From the NCBI GenBank assembly GCA_045534555.1, contig JAZSJW010000002.1, positions 16,131 through 80,130 of the forward strand: DNA of 64,000 nucleotides, written 5' to 3'. Position numbers and translations under genes: made by a program. The DNA is from UMGS2069 sp045534555 (lineage in GTDB: Bacteria; Bacillota; Clostridia; Christensenellales; UBA1242). The notes below the pieces were generated by a model. It saw only the letters and a program-made list of their open reading frames with translations, was not told the DNA's origin and did not search any database. Below, piece after piece: positions 8,361 to 17,362 of the stretch (position 1 is its first letter; the number at the start of each line of letters is the position of its first letter).

Positions 8361-8393
8361 AGTATAATAACACACGGAACCGTGGTCTGTCAA
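8361..8393 (-). promoter_or_regulatory. Promoter of rpmG-secE-nusG-rplK-rplA with palindromic spacer
   Basis: TTGACA at 8388-8393; TATTAT at 8364-8369 (18-nt spacer), with TATACT three bases further. The spacer holds CACGG-TT-CCGTG followed by TGTT, closely matching the S10 promoter block. This fixes the start of the operon just upstream of rpmG. Confidence 0.8.
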
Positions 8394-8446
8394 GTGCGAA
8401 ATTAATCATTTTTTAACATTTTTTCTTTTTTACTTTAAGTTTACAT

Positions 8447-9466
8447 TTACAACGCAATTGTTGATGACGGTTTTAATGTTAACTTATCTGCAATATTTTT
8501 ACCTTCTATAAACGCAAAGTAGGCGGCGGAGCCAACCATAGCAGCATTATCTGTACAAAGTTTAAGCGGCGGATATAAAACTTTAATCCCTGCTTTTTGC
8601 CCCTCAATTGTAGCAAGCTCTCTTAATCTTAAGTTTGCACTCACCCCGCCAGCAAGCACAAGTGTTTTTAAGCCATACTTTTTACAAGCTTCTATTGATT
8701 TATATACAACCTGATAAACAGCTTCTTCTTGGAAAGAATGACACACATCAGGAATAGAAACATTTTCACCCTTTTGTCTTTTATTATGCATATAGTTTAT
8801 AACCGCCGTCTTTAAACCACTATAAGAGAAGTTAAAATCCTTCAATTTTTCATGTGGCTTAATTATAAAGTTAATGTTTTTCTTTCCAAAAACTGCCTGT
8901 TTTTGAACATTTGGACCGCCGGGATATTCAAGCCCGCACTCTCTAGCAACCTTATCAAAGGCTTCTCCTATCGCATCATCTGTGGTTGTTCCTATTAAAG
9001 TTTTCGTTGTGTAAGTATCCATTTTGCAAAGAGCTGTATGCCCGCCACTAACGATTAAGCATGCAAATGGAGGCTCTAAATCTTTATGTTCAATATAATT
9101 TGCTGCAATATGCCCTTCTATGTGATTTACCGCAATTAATGGCTTATTTAATTTATAACTTAGAGCTTTAGCAAAGTTTACACCTACTATTAAAGCCCCT
9201 AAAAGTCCCGCACCATATGTAACTGCTATAGCATCTATATCATCTAAAGAAATTTTAGCTTCTCTAAGAGCTTCATTTAAAACTCCATCTATGTTAACCA
9301 CATGGTTTCTTGATGCAATCTCTGGCACTACACCGCCATATAATTTATGTATATCTATCTGACTTGAAATCGCATTCGATAATACTTCTCTACCATTTTT
9401 TACAACAGCAATACTTGTTTCGTCACAAGAGGATTCAATTGCCAAAATCAATATATCTTTTTTCAT
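8447..9466 (-). CDS. tsaD: tRNA N6-adenosine threonylcarbamoyltransferase TsaD
   Basis: 339 residues from ATG 9466; a GTG six codons upstream is an alternative. ILAIESSCDETSIAVV, the metal-binding HIEGHIAANY (HxxxH type), VSGGHTALC, and the C-terminal LAGGVSANLRLR are hallmarks of the Kae1/TsaD family. With TsaB and TsaE it transfers the threonylcarbamoyl group to A37 of ANN-decoding tRNAs. It sits 64 nt downstream of prfB and is probably co-transcribed, a translation-quality pair. Confidence 0.97.
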   Translation of the reverse strand: MKKDILILAIESSCDETSIAVVKNGREVLSNAISSQIDIHKLYGGVVPEIASRNHVVNIDGVLNEALREAKISLDDIDAIAVTYGAGLLGALIVGVNFAKALSYKLNKPLIAVNHIEGHIAANYIEHKDLEPPFACLIVSGGHTALCKMDTYTTKTLIGTTTDDAIGEAFDKVARECGLEYPGGPNVQKQAVFGKKNINFIIKPHEKLKDFNFSYSGLKTAVINYMHNKRQKGENVSIPDVCHSFQEEAVYQVVYKSIEACKKYGLKTLVLAGGVSANLRLRELATIEGQKAGIKVLYPPLKLCTDNAAMVGSAAYFAFIEGKNIADKLTLKPSSTIAL

Positions 9467-9530
9467 ATTTTTCTCTAACCCCACAATTAATACATCTTTA
9501 ATATTTCAAAACAGACAAAATCAATAATGT

Positions 9531-10632
9531 CTAATTTTCAAATGTTGATTTGTTTTTTAAATTTGCAATAACAAACTCTTCTATATTTCCACTTAAAAAC
9601 TCATCAACATTAGATGTTTCCATATTTGTTCTTAAATCTTTTATCATTTTATAAGGGTATAACACATAACTTCGAATTTGGCTACCCCATTCGTTTTTCA
9701 TCTGCAATCCTTTCTCTTTTGCTTTTAATTCATTCTGTCTTTTCTCTTCTAGTTCCACAAGTTTAGCCTGCAACATTTGAAACGCCATTTCTTTGTTTTG
9801 TAGCTGACTTCTTTCATTTTGAGAACTAACCACAATACCCGTAGGAATATGTGTTAACCTAATTGCAGATTCCACTTTATTAACATTTTGACCACCGGCA
9901 CCACCACTGCGGAACGTATCTATTTTTACATCTTTATCATCAATGGTTATTTTTTGTTTTTCAAGTATTGGAGACACCTCTACACTAGCAAACGAAGTAT
10001 GTCTTCTTTTGTTCGCATCAAAAGGAGAAATTCTAACAAGTCTGTGCACTCCTCTTTCATTTTTTAAGTTACCGTAAGCATTTCTTCCTTTAAAAATATA
10101 TCCTGCACTTTTAAAACCAGCCCCATCGCCATTGTTTTTAAAAACCAAGCTAACACTAAAATTCATTTTGTCTGCATAGCCAAAATACATTCTTTCTAAC
10201 ATCTCTGCCCAATCCTGCGCCTCTTCTCCGCCAGCCCCCGAATGAATTTCTACTAAAGCATCAGCATTATCATTTTCTTCACTATATAAACTTTCTATAT
10301 ATAGTTTATTAATCAATATATCATTATTATAAAGCTCTTTCTCAAAGTCTCTAACATCATTATCAGAGCACCCCTCATCAATAATAGACAAAAACTCCCG
10401 CAAATAAATTAAATTATTTCTAGCTTGTTCATAATTAGTTATAATTTTTAATAAATCGTTTTGTTTTTTGCTTATAGAACTAGATTTTTCAAAATCATTA
10501 TAAACCTCAGGTTTTAATAGCTCCTGCTTTAATTCCTCTTCCTGTTTTATCAAATTATCAACATCAAAGACAGTCGCTAACATCTGTTAGCTTTTTTTCT
10601 AAACTTTGTAATTTTTCTTTATAATCAGCCAT
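9531..10632 (-). CDS. prfB: Peptide chain release factor 2, with programmed +1 frameshift
   Basis: Full-length RF2 of about 366 residues needs a +1 shift. Translation starts at ATG 10632 (GGAG six-eight nt upstream) as MADYKEKLQSLEKKLTDVSDCL and meets an in-frame UGA at codon 23 within CTTTGA (10564-10569); shifting +1 continues as DVDNLIKQEEELK to the end. The body has the GGQ catalytic motif (FRSGGAGGQNVNKVESAIR) and the SPF stop-recognition tripeptide typical of RF2, which reads UAA and UGA. Low RF2 favours the shift, giving autoregulation. Confidence 0.95.
10564..10569 (-). promoter_or_regulatory. prfB +1 frameshift site (CUU UGA)
   Basis: The RNA reads GUC UUU GAU in the shifted frame and CUU UGA in the zero frame. 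This is the conserved RF2 slip site at codon 22-23. No clear internal AGGGGG stimulator is visible upstream, unlike E. coli. Confidence 0.9.
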
Positions 10633-10713
10633 TTTATAATCTCCAAAACTAATATAACACACTTTTTTATTTTTATAAACACTTTTTTTGTCTTTAACTA
10701 TTTTTTTAAAATA

Positions 10714-10743
10714 AAAGAGAGTGCGTTTCCGCATTCTCTCTTT
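10714..10743 (-). terminator. Terminator of the 1,665-residue protein gene
   Basis: GC-containing hairpin GAGAGTGCG / CGCATTCTC with a TTTC-type loop and a long T-run on the minus strand. It also marks the space before prfB. Confidence 0.88.
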
Positions 10744-10750
10744 TTATTTT

Positions 10751-13700
10751 TTAATCAAGATCAGGTCCATCTTGTTCTTCAAAATTTTCCTCTTGTTTTT
10801 TCACAGCATTTCTTTGATTTCTAAACTCATTTTGAACATGTTGAATAGCCGCATCTGAAAGACCGAGTTTTTTCATTTGTGCATGAGCTTGAAGTGAACT
10901 CATACCAGAATAATTTTTAATAGCAAAATCTATTAAGTCTTTTTCTTCTGCACTAAACTCAACTTCTTTTGAACGATCTATTCTAGCCCTAATACCATTG
11001 GATCTCTCGTCTTTTGACATACCCATTTGTTGTTTGTAGTCCTCATAAGCTTTATTTATCTGTGCTGCATTATTTTGACTTTGCTTAGTCTTTGAAAATT
11101 TATCATCAAACTCTCTAGAAGCATTTAATATTGCATTATCACTCTCTTCTTGAGCCTTTCTTCTTCTTTCAATTTCTTCTTGATCTTTTTGTTGAGCCCT
11201 TACTTCAGCCATTGTTCTTGCTTCTTCTATCCTTTTTTCATTTCTGACTTTTGAAGCCCATAAGCTCATAGTGTTATCTAATATTTCTTTTCCTACTTCC
11301 GAATTTGAATGATCAAATAAGGTTAAGCCTATACCAAAATCATTTTCCGCTATTGCAGAAATATAATATTCTTCATCTTCCCTAATTTTTTGAACAAGTT
11401 CAACATCGTCTTTATGATTTTCAAGATATGTATTAAGAATCTTACTTGCATTTTCTATACGAATTCTATTATTTTCTTCTATAGCTTTTCGAGCTGCATC
11501 CTCTTGTTCCTCTTTAATTCTAGCCTCCTCTTGAGCTTTAGCCTCTTTTTTCAAAGCTCTTTTTAGGCCAAATTGATACCATGCTGGATTTTTAGCAGCT
11601 TCTTCTGCCTTTATTTCTTTAGCATAATCTTTTAATTCTTGTTCACTTAATTTGTTTGGATCCACTTCTGGAGCATTTGCTTCAGCAATCTTATCTACTG
11701 AATCTTTGCTTATTGTGTATGCAGGTTTTTCTTGACTTACACCACCATTTAAGCCCCTTTCTGCAGTTCTTGAAAGACCGCTTATATCAAAACCTGGAAG
11801 ATCTGGAATTTCCTGCTCAATTTCACTATCAGTAGCAGTTTTAGAAACTTCTTTATGAGGCTCTTCTGTTGGCTGTTTGTTTTCAGCATCTTCTTTTGTT
11901 GCTGTATTTTCTGCCGCTGATTTTTTCCTATCTTTTTGACCTTGAGCCCAAACTTCAGCAATATGTTTCTTTCTCTCTTCAATCTCTTTTGCTTTTGCTT
12001 TGTCTCTATCCCTCTCTAGTTCAGCATCAAGCATTGCATTTACTTCATGCAACTTATCAGACACTAATGTATCAATTACATCATCACTTAATGTTGGATT
12101 TGCTTTCTTTAAAGCAGCCCTTATTGCATTTATTTGAACTTGATTAATCTTGTCAAACTCTTCATCTGAAATTGACGCGCTGTTATATAGCTTCATTGCA
12201 TCTTTAAGGGCAATCAAATTTTTCCCTACCTTAACTTTCGTTTTCGGTGTTGCAACTTTTGTATCTTCTGTTTTTCCATCTATATTTGGATCTACTCGCT
12301 CTTGCTTCTTTGCTAGCAACTCGTTATTTAAATCAAAATAACTCTTTCCATCTTTAGTAATTTTGCTTAATGTTAATCTTATAGCATTAGCATCATTTAA
12401 AGATAATCCCCTCGCAGTCAACGATTCATCATCAAGATCAACTGCTTTTCCTTGTAGTATTTGTGAAACAATAGAATTAACTTCTTTATCTAAATCTACT
12501 TTACTTGGTGCTGGAGCAGCTTTATCTGCTTCTGTATCTTTGCTTTCTTCATGAGCCAAAGCTTCTTCCACAGGCTCTTTAGCTTCTTTTTCTTCTGGTT
12601 TGTTTATTTCACCTACATTATCTTGTTTTGAAGCTTCCTCAACATCTTCCGCTCTGCCTAATTCTCCCCAAATTTCTTCGGCTTCTTTAGCTGTTATACC
12701 TAAATCAGCCATTGCCTGAAATGCTTCTGCAGTATCTTTTTCTTTTATGATTTCTTTTGCTTTTTGTTTTAATTCTTCTCTGTCTATATCACCGTCAAAA
12801 TAGAATACCGTTTTTCCATCAGCTGTTGTTTCTTTCCTTGTAGGTTTTGATGCCGCATCCTCAATAGCTCTTTCTTGTTCTGGAGTTAATGGTTCATGAC
12901 TTCCACCAACACCAAACTCCATTTCATATCCAGAATTTTCGGCATCTTTCATTATCTCTTCAACTTGTTCAGAATCTGGAATACTCTCAAATTCGTTAGG
13001 AACCAAAGCCGCATTCTCTGGAGCTCTATGAACTTTGGCTACAGAATCTTTACTAATTGTATATTTTGGCTTGTTTTCTTGAGGAGCCATTCCTCTAAAA
13101 CTCCTACTTGCAGCTCCTGTAACAGCATCAATCGAAAAGTCTGGCATTTTTGGAAATTGTGGAGCCTTGGAAGCACCAATATTTGCAGCTGCCACTTTTT
13201 CAACTTCCAATCCCGGAACTAAGTCTTGAATAGTAATTGGAACTTTATAGCTATATACAGAACCAGCCATCTCCATTGCATGAGTTAATACTTGCTCTGC
13301 AATAACAGCCTTGTTAACATTAGGATTTTCTTGTGCAAGAATATCGACAGCCTCTTTTAATGAGTTGATTTTATCTTGCTTCTTAACACCTGTTTTACCT
13401 TTGCCGCGTAGTTTTTCTTTATAAATTTCTTCAATACGTTTCGAATCTATGCATGTAACTTGTTTCTTTGCACCATTTTCAACAATAAATCTCGAACCAG
13501 ATTCTTGAATCTTAACACCGCTTGCAAGCAATTTTGCATATTCTTCAGCATCAACTTTTCTAATTCCAGTCTTGCCATCTAGGCCAACTATTGTTACAAC
13601 CTTTTTTGCTTTAAATTGTTGCAATCCTGCATTTGCAGTTGGTATTGTTGAAACAACCACAGGAACATGCTTTCTTCCAACAAACTCAGCTCCAACAAAT

Positions 13701-15748
13701 TTACTTGCAGGTTTTTCTTCATCTTTTTTAGGTTGCTCACCTGTTAATAAATTTTGAATTGTATCTGCTGCAGTTTTTGGTTTTTCTGGTGTTGAAATAG
13801 TATCAACATTATCAATTTTAATTTCTGGATTTTTGACAATAATGTCTGCAGGAACAGTATTTGCAGGAATGTTTTTAATTTCAGGAGAAGGATTAATTTG
13901 TTTAGCAACCCCAGTTACAACTGACGCAACTGCCATCTCTGGAGACACATCCCCTTTTTCTCCCTGTAGGTCAAGTATGTTTTGCTTGAAATATTCATTT
14001 TCACTTACAACTTGCATTGCATTTTCAATATTAGGGTTTTTTGTTAACGCCTCTTCAATTTTTGCTTGCATTTGGTTATACACCACTGTAGGCATCTTTA
14101 ATTCTCTTGTTTTGTTGCCATCTTTAACCACTATAGTAACGAAATCAGGCTCACTTCCTTTTTTATCTTCTGCTTCTTTGTTACTACCAACAATACTATC
14201 TACAGTAACATCTTTAAATGTTGCTGGAGATTTTTCTTGAACAAATAATAAAGCTTTTTTTGCAACAACCCTTTTAATCTGTTCTTCTGTAAGACCTTTA
14301 TTAGCAGTATTTGAACTTTTTAAAATGGTTAATGTTGTTTTGTTCACAAATTCCAATAAAGCCTCTCTTCTCTTCTGCATGCCTACTTTATTTCTTGGTT
14401 TTTCGGAAATTGTTTTATACATCTTCTTTAACTCTTCGTCAGAAAGCAAGTCATTAAACCATGTATTTACCGTAGTATCAAAACCATAGTCTACATAAGA
14501 AGAAGCAAGTTCTGTTGTTTTTGCAGAATCTGAATTTTTCGCAGGTGCTGGATCTACCAAACTATCACCTTTGTCCAATATTGGTTCCTCCTCTATATCA
14601 TTTTCAACAGATTCTACAGCAATTGGTGCTGGATTATCATTTGCTCTCACCTGAACTATAGGCTCTTTAGCTTGTTCATTTGCATTAGCTGGTACTGATA
14701 CTTCTAGGTCTTTTGTTTGTTCTCTTGCATCAACCTGTTCTCTTGCATCAGCTTGTTCTTGCATATTACTTAAATCAATCGATGCATCTAAAGCATTACT
14801 TAAAGAAACCATGTCTTCATTTTCAATTGTTTTTAATGCTGATAAGTCATTACCAGGATAAGGATATTTTGTCATCTGTGCACCATCTAGAGACATTGCA
14901 TTTTGGTTAACACTTAATCTTTCTTTCGCTGCTTTATATTCAGCTTTTATACCCTTTGCTTTTTCTTTTGCAGCTTTTCTTTCATCAAAAGCTTTTTTAA
15001 CCCACTTATTTGCCTTTGAAAATATTGCCCCAATACCTTTAATTGCATATTTACCACCAACAAGCATGGTTAAAATTCCAGCAATACCAGCACCGCTAGT
15101 CAAACCAAAAGTTGACGTTACGGCAGAGGCAACAACACCCCAAACCGATAAACCAGCAAGACCTATTAAAGAAAGAGGCAACAAAGTTATCAATGGATAA
15201 ATAAGCATTCTTCTAGCAACCTTTCTACCCGCAGCCCTTTTTTCTGCCCTAGCACCTTTCACAGGCACTTCACCATCTTTTTTAGAGCCAAGCCACTCTT
15301 TCTTTTTTGCATTAAAATTTTCTTCTGATTCTTGATATTTTTTATTAGCAATTGCAAGATATTCAGCACGCTCTTCATCTACATCTTTTGGAACAGGAAA
15401 ATGGCCTCTGTTTGCATAAGAACCTTTTCTTGCACCCAACTCAACTGCATGATTTGCTAATCTTTCAATCTCTGCATCATTAGAAACAACATCTCCAAGG
15501 TTAAAAAGATCAGGGTATGCCTTCAAAACCCTATTTAAACTTCTTAAGGTTACCTCGCCCCTTTCATTTTTCATTTCTTCTTCTATTCTTGGATTTTGGC
15601 TCACTAGCCTTTGATATCCTTCACCAGAAGCTCTCATGATTTGGTCTACAGCATTAACATATTTCCATAATTTATTATAATCCATAGCTGTTTGCAAATA
15701 CTTTTTACGAGGCGAATTTTCTTCTTGATTTTTAACTTCGTCTGCCAT
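10751..15748 (-). CDS. Very large membrane-anchored coiled-coil protein, unknown function
   Basis: 1,665 residues, no recognised catalytic domain. Residues 1-180 are charged and helical. Two hydrophobic segments follow at about 181-211 and 215-241, with a basic flank after them. The remaining ~1,420 residues are very rich in Ala, Glu, Lys and Asp. A repeated unit (F-S/D-I, then P-K/A-YTISKDSV) occurs near residues 870-905 and 1315-1350, each followed by a predicted helical, charged stretch. Several short motifs such as MADLGITAKEAEEIWGEL and MKKLGLSDAAIQHVQNEF resemble UBA-like three-helix units. No signal peptide is seen, so a cytoplasmic body tethered to the membrane is inferred. Own promoter and terminator. 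Confidence 0.75.
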   Translation of the reverse strand: MADEVKNQEENSPRKKYLQTAMDYNKLWKYVNAVDQIMRASGEGYQRLVSQNPRIEEEMKNERGEVTLRSLNRVLKAYPDLFNLGDVVSNDAEIERLANHAVELGARKGSYANRGHFPVPKDVDEERAEYLAIANKKYQESEENFNAKKKEWLGSKKDGEVPVKGARAEKRAAGRKVARRMLIYPLITLLPLSLIGLAGLSVWGVVASAVTSTFGLTSGAGIAGILTMLVGGKYAIKGIGAIFSKANKWVKKAFDERKAAKEKAKGIKAEYKAAKERLSVNQNAMSLDGAQMTKYPYPGNDLSALKTIENEDMVSLSNALDASIDLSNMQEQADAREQVDAREQTKDLEVSVPANANEQAKEPIVQVRANDNPAPIAVESVENDIEEEPILDKGDSLVDPAPAKNSDSAKTTELASSYVDYGFDTTVNTWFNDLLSDEELKKMYKTISEKPRNKVGMQKRREALLEFVNKTTLTILKSSNTANKGLTEEQIKRVVAKKALLFVQEKSPATFKDVTVDSIVGSNKEAEDKKGSEPDFVTIVVKDGNKTRELKMPTVVYNQMQAKIEEALTKNPNIENAMQVVSENEYFKQNILDLQGEKGDVSPEMAVASVVTGVAKQINPSPEIKNIPANTVPADIIVKNPEIKIDNVDTISTPEKPKTAADTIQNLLTGEQPKKDEEKPASKFVGAEFVGRKHVPVVVSTIPTANAGLQQFKAKKVVTIVGLDGKTGIRKVDAEEYAKLLASGVKIQESGSRFIVENGAKKQVTCIDSKRIEEIYKEKLRGKGKTGVKKQDKINSLKEAVDILAQENPNVNKAVIAEQVLTHAMEMAGSVYSYKVPITIQDLVPGLEVEKVAAANIGASKAPQFPKMPDFSIDAVTGAASRSFRGMAPQENKPKYTISKDSVAKVHRAPENAALVPNEFESIPDSEQVEEIMKDAENSGYEMEFGVGGSHEPLTPEQERAIEDAASKPTRKETTADGKTVFYFDGDIDREELKQKAKEIIKEKDTAEAFQAMADLGITAKEAEEIWGELGRAEDVEEASKQDNVGEINKPEEKEAKEPVEEALAHEESKDTEADKAAPAPSKVDLDKEVNSIVSQILQGKAVDLDDESLTARGLSLNDANAIRLTLSKITKDGKSYFDLNNELLAKKQERVDPNIDGKTEDTKVATPKTKVKVGKNLIALKDAMKLYNSASISDEEFDKINQVQINAIRAALKKANPTLSDDVIDTLVSDKLHEVNAMLDAELERDRDKAKAKEIEERKKHIAEVWAQGQKDRKKSAAENTATKEDAENKQPTEEPHKEVSKTATDSEIEQEIPDLPGFDISGLSRTAERGLNGGVSQEKPAYTISKDSVDKIAEANAPEVDPNKLSEQELKDYAKEIKAEEAAKNPAWYQFGLKRALKKEAKAQEEARIKEEQEDAARKAIEENNRIRIENASKILNTYLENHKDDVELVQKIREDEEYYISAIAENDFGIGLTLFDHSNSEVGKEILDNTMSLWASKVRNEKRIEEARTMAEVRAQQKDQEEIERRRKAQEESDNAILNASREFDDKFSKTKQSQNNAAQINKAYEDYKQQMGMSKDERSNGIRARIDRSKEVEFSAEEKDLIDFAIKNYSGMSSLQAHAQMKKLGLSDAAIQHVQNEFRNQRNAVKKQEENFEEQDGPDLD

Positions 15749-15813
15749 TTTTTATCCTCCAGAATTAACTGTTTTTTTCCTTTTGATGATTTAGTCCGTA
15801 TTTTTATGCACTC

Positions 15814-15842
15814 ATTATAACATATCTTTTTAAAAATTACAA
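15814..15842 (-). promoter_or_regulatory. Promoter of the 1,665-residue protein gene
   Basis: TTGTAA (15837-15842), 17-nt spacer, TATAAT (15814-15819). The RNA would begin about 60 nt before the GGAGG and ATG at 15748. Confidence 0.75.
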
Positions 15843-16207
15843 GGTCTTTTTTATAAAAAAAGAGGTGCTTAAAAAAATGAATTATTTACAACTCTTTTAA
15901 TGCTCAAACTTTATAAATTATAACTCTGTCACTCAATACCACATATTCCCACTCGCAAACATTAAAAAATATGAGCTTTTTGTTTACTTATTATTAATTG
16001 TTACCTTTCAACATTTTTCTTATGTATAATTTTTTTTTAAAACACCATAATTCTTTTATGAAAAAAGTCACGAACCAAGAAGCGTTAGATCAAGCATATA
16101 AAAACTTATATAACTGCAAACTTAACAAAATTGACAAGAATTTGAAAGTGTTAATTAAGGCGAAAAAATACTTGTCAACACATTCGTCTAGTAAAATTTA
16201 AGAAATA
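15843..16207. other. AT-rich intergenic region with one doubtful small reading frame
   Basis: No clear gene. A 47-codon plus-strand frame at 16058-16201 starts MKKVTNQEALDQAYKNLYNC and ends in THSSSKI. It looks protein-like in composition, but it has no ribosome binding site and only a TATAAT near 16024 without a good -35. It is kept here as a note, not as a gene. Confidence 0.35.
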
Positions 16208-16236
16208 AAAATGCCTTATTATAAATAAGGCATTTG
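16208..16236. terminator. Terminator after the radical SAM gene
   Basis: Hairpin AAATGCCTTAT / ATAAGGCATTT with a 4-nt loop. T-rich sequence follows on both strands, so it can stop transcription from either side. Confidence 0.85.
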
Positions 16237-16238
16237 AT

Positions 16239-17066
16239 TTATTTTTTTATATTGGTTGTTAGTTTTTCATTAACAATTTTGTATTGCTCTGGCACCCTCT
16301 CCCAAAGTTCACTAATAGTCCTATCTAGTAAATTACCGAGTATAAATTCTTCTTTTTTAATTGGTGGGTGCAACACAACATTTCCGTTACTTCTAACTAA
16401 AAAATGTTTTCCTTTAGCCCATCTAAAAACTTTTATATTTCTTTCTTTGTCTCCATATTGTTTGATAAGTTTTTTAGCTTCTTTTGCCGAAACCAAATCT
16501 TTTAACATTTTTGCCTTTCCTACGGGAATTATCGGAATTAAGACAATTTCATCCACATTAAATTCTTTTAATCTATCTAAAATTCTAAACAGATTTTTTA
16601 CATTGTTGTTAAATAATGGTATTTTCACTTGGACTTTTAATTTGCTGTCGCATAGCAATTTTAATGTTTTCAAAAATTTCTCTTCGTTTGAGCCATTCGT
16701 TTGTGTATTTGCGTGCCAACTTCTATTCATTCCGTAATGCGAAACTCTTATTTTCTTAAAATACCTTTCTATAAGCTTTATATTTTGCTCGGTTATAAGA
16801 GATACATTACTATCTAAACATAATAAGGTTTTTCTAATTCTTACTTGCTTTAATAGGTCAAATAAACCTTGGTATAACAAGGGTTCTCCGCCCGTTATCG
16901 TAATACTTTGTATTTTCTCTTTACATATATTGTTAAATATTTTTTTCCAACTTTCCACCTTAAGTTCAAAGTCGTTTTTATTTGCAAAGCAATGTTTACA
17001 TTTAAAATTACATTTATCCGTTATCTCAACGATAACTCGCTTTGGCTTTAGAATTTTATTATCCAT
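16239..17066 (-). CDS. Radical SAM protein, stand-alone, substrate unknown
   Basis: 275 residues. The [4Fe-4S]/SAM motif is CNFKCKHC (Cys 19, 23, 26) and ITGGEPLLY is the SAM-binding GGE. The C-terminal part (residues 215-260) has the layout of a SPASM/twitch region (RSNGNVVLHPPI, ILGNLLDRTISELWE) but without the extra cysteines, so no auxiliary cluster is predicted. Related enzymes modify peptides or activate other enzymes. There is no obvious precursor peptide or partner gene. No ribosome binding site precedes the ATG; an in-frame TAA shortly upstream excludes a longer start. Confidence 0.85.
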   Translation of the reverse strand: MDNKILKPKRVIVEITDKCNFKCKHCFANKNDFELKVESWKKIFNNICKEKIQSITITGGEPLLYQGLFDLLKQVRIRKTLLCLDSNVSLITEQNIKLIERYFKKIRVSHYGMNRSWHANTQTNGSNEEKFLKTLKLLCDSKLKVQVKIPLFNNNVKNLFRILDRLKEFNVDEIVLIPIIPVGKAKMLKDLVSAKEAKKLIKQYGDKERNIKVFRWAKGKHFLVRSNGNVVLHPPIKKEEFILGNLLDRTISELWERVPEQYKIVNEKLTTNIKK

Positions 17067-17260
17067 AAATTTTGGTATTTTTTCTGAAACTTAAACCGCA
17101 TATTTAAGTTTCTATAAATTGATTTAGCCTTAAATTTTATTTAACACTTTCAATTAATACCAATTATATTCCTCCTATACTTTAAAATTTTCAATAGCTA
17201 TGTTTATTGCGACTATAAACAATGACCATTAAATATTAACTTATAGAAGTTGACCCTTAT
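17067..17260 (-). promoter_or_regulatory. Long structured leader of the radical SAM gene
   Basis: About 190 nt between promoter and ATG. It holds a perfect 10-bp hairpin (GAAACTTAAA / TTTAAGTTTC, 17086-17112) only 20 nt before the start codon, a GTTTAT / ATAAAC hairpin further upstream, and a strong AGGAGG near 17170 that serves no long gene: it precedes a TTG followed by only seven more sense codons. Such a layout suggests translational control of the downstream gene. Confidence 0.5.
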
Positions 17261-17289
17261 ATTATACTCTTTAAAAAAAATCTTTGCAA
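17261..17289 (-). promoter_or_regulatory. Promoter of the radical SAM gene
   Basis: TTGCAA (17284-17289), 17-nt spacer, TATAAT (17261-17266). It starts right after the phosphoketolase terminator, so the gene is transcribed on its own. Confidence 0.82.
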
Positions 17290-17333
17290 CTTAAAAAAAT
17301 AGTCATCGTTTTTTTAGCCAAACAGCATAAAAA

Positions 17334-17358
17334 ATCCCTAAACTATAGTTTAGGGATA
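17334..17358 (-). terminator. Terminator after phosphoketolase gene
   Basis: Self-complementary ATCCCTAAAC...GTTTAGGGAT hairpin with a T6 run on the minus strand. Confidence 0.9.
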
Positions 17359-17362
17359 ATCT

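Noticed and set aside
15998..16201. 67-codon plus-strand frame, or 47 codons from 16058, as a RiPP precursor for the radical SAM enzyme
   Set aside because: No ribosome binding site, no leader-like motif, convergent orientation and separated by the terminator.
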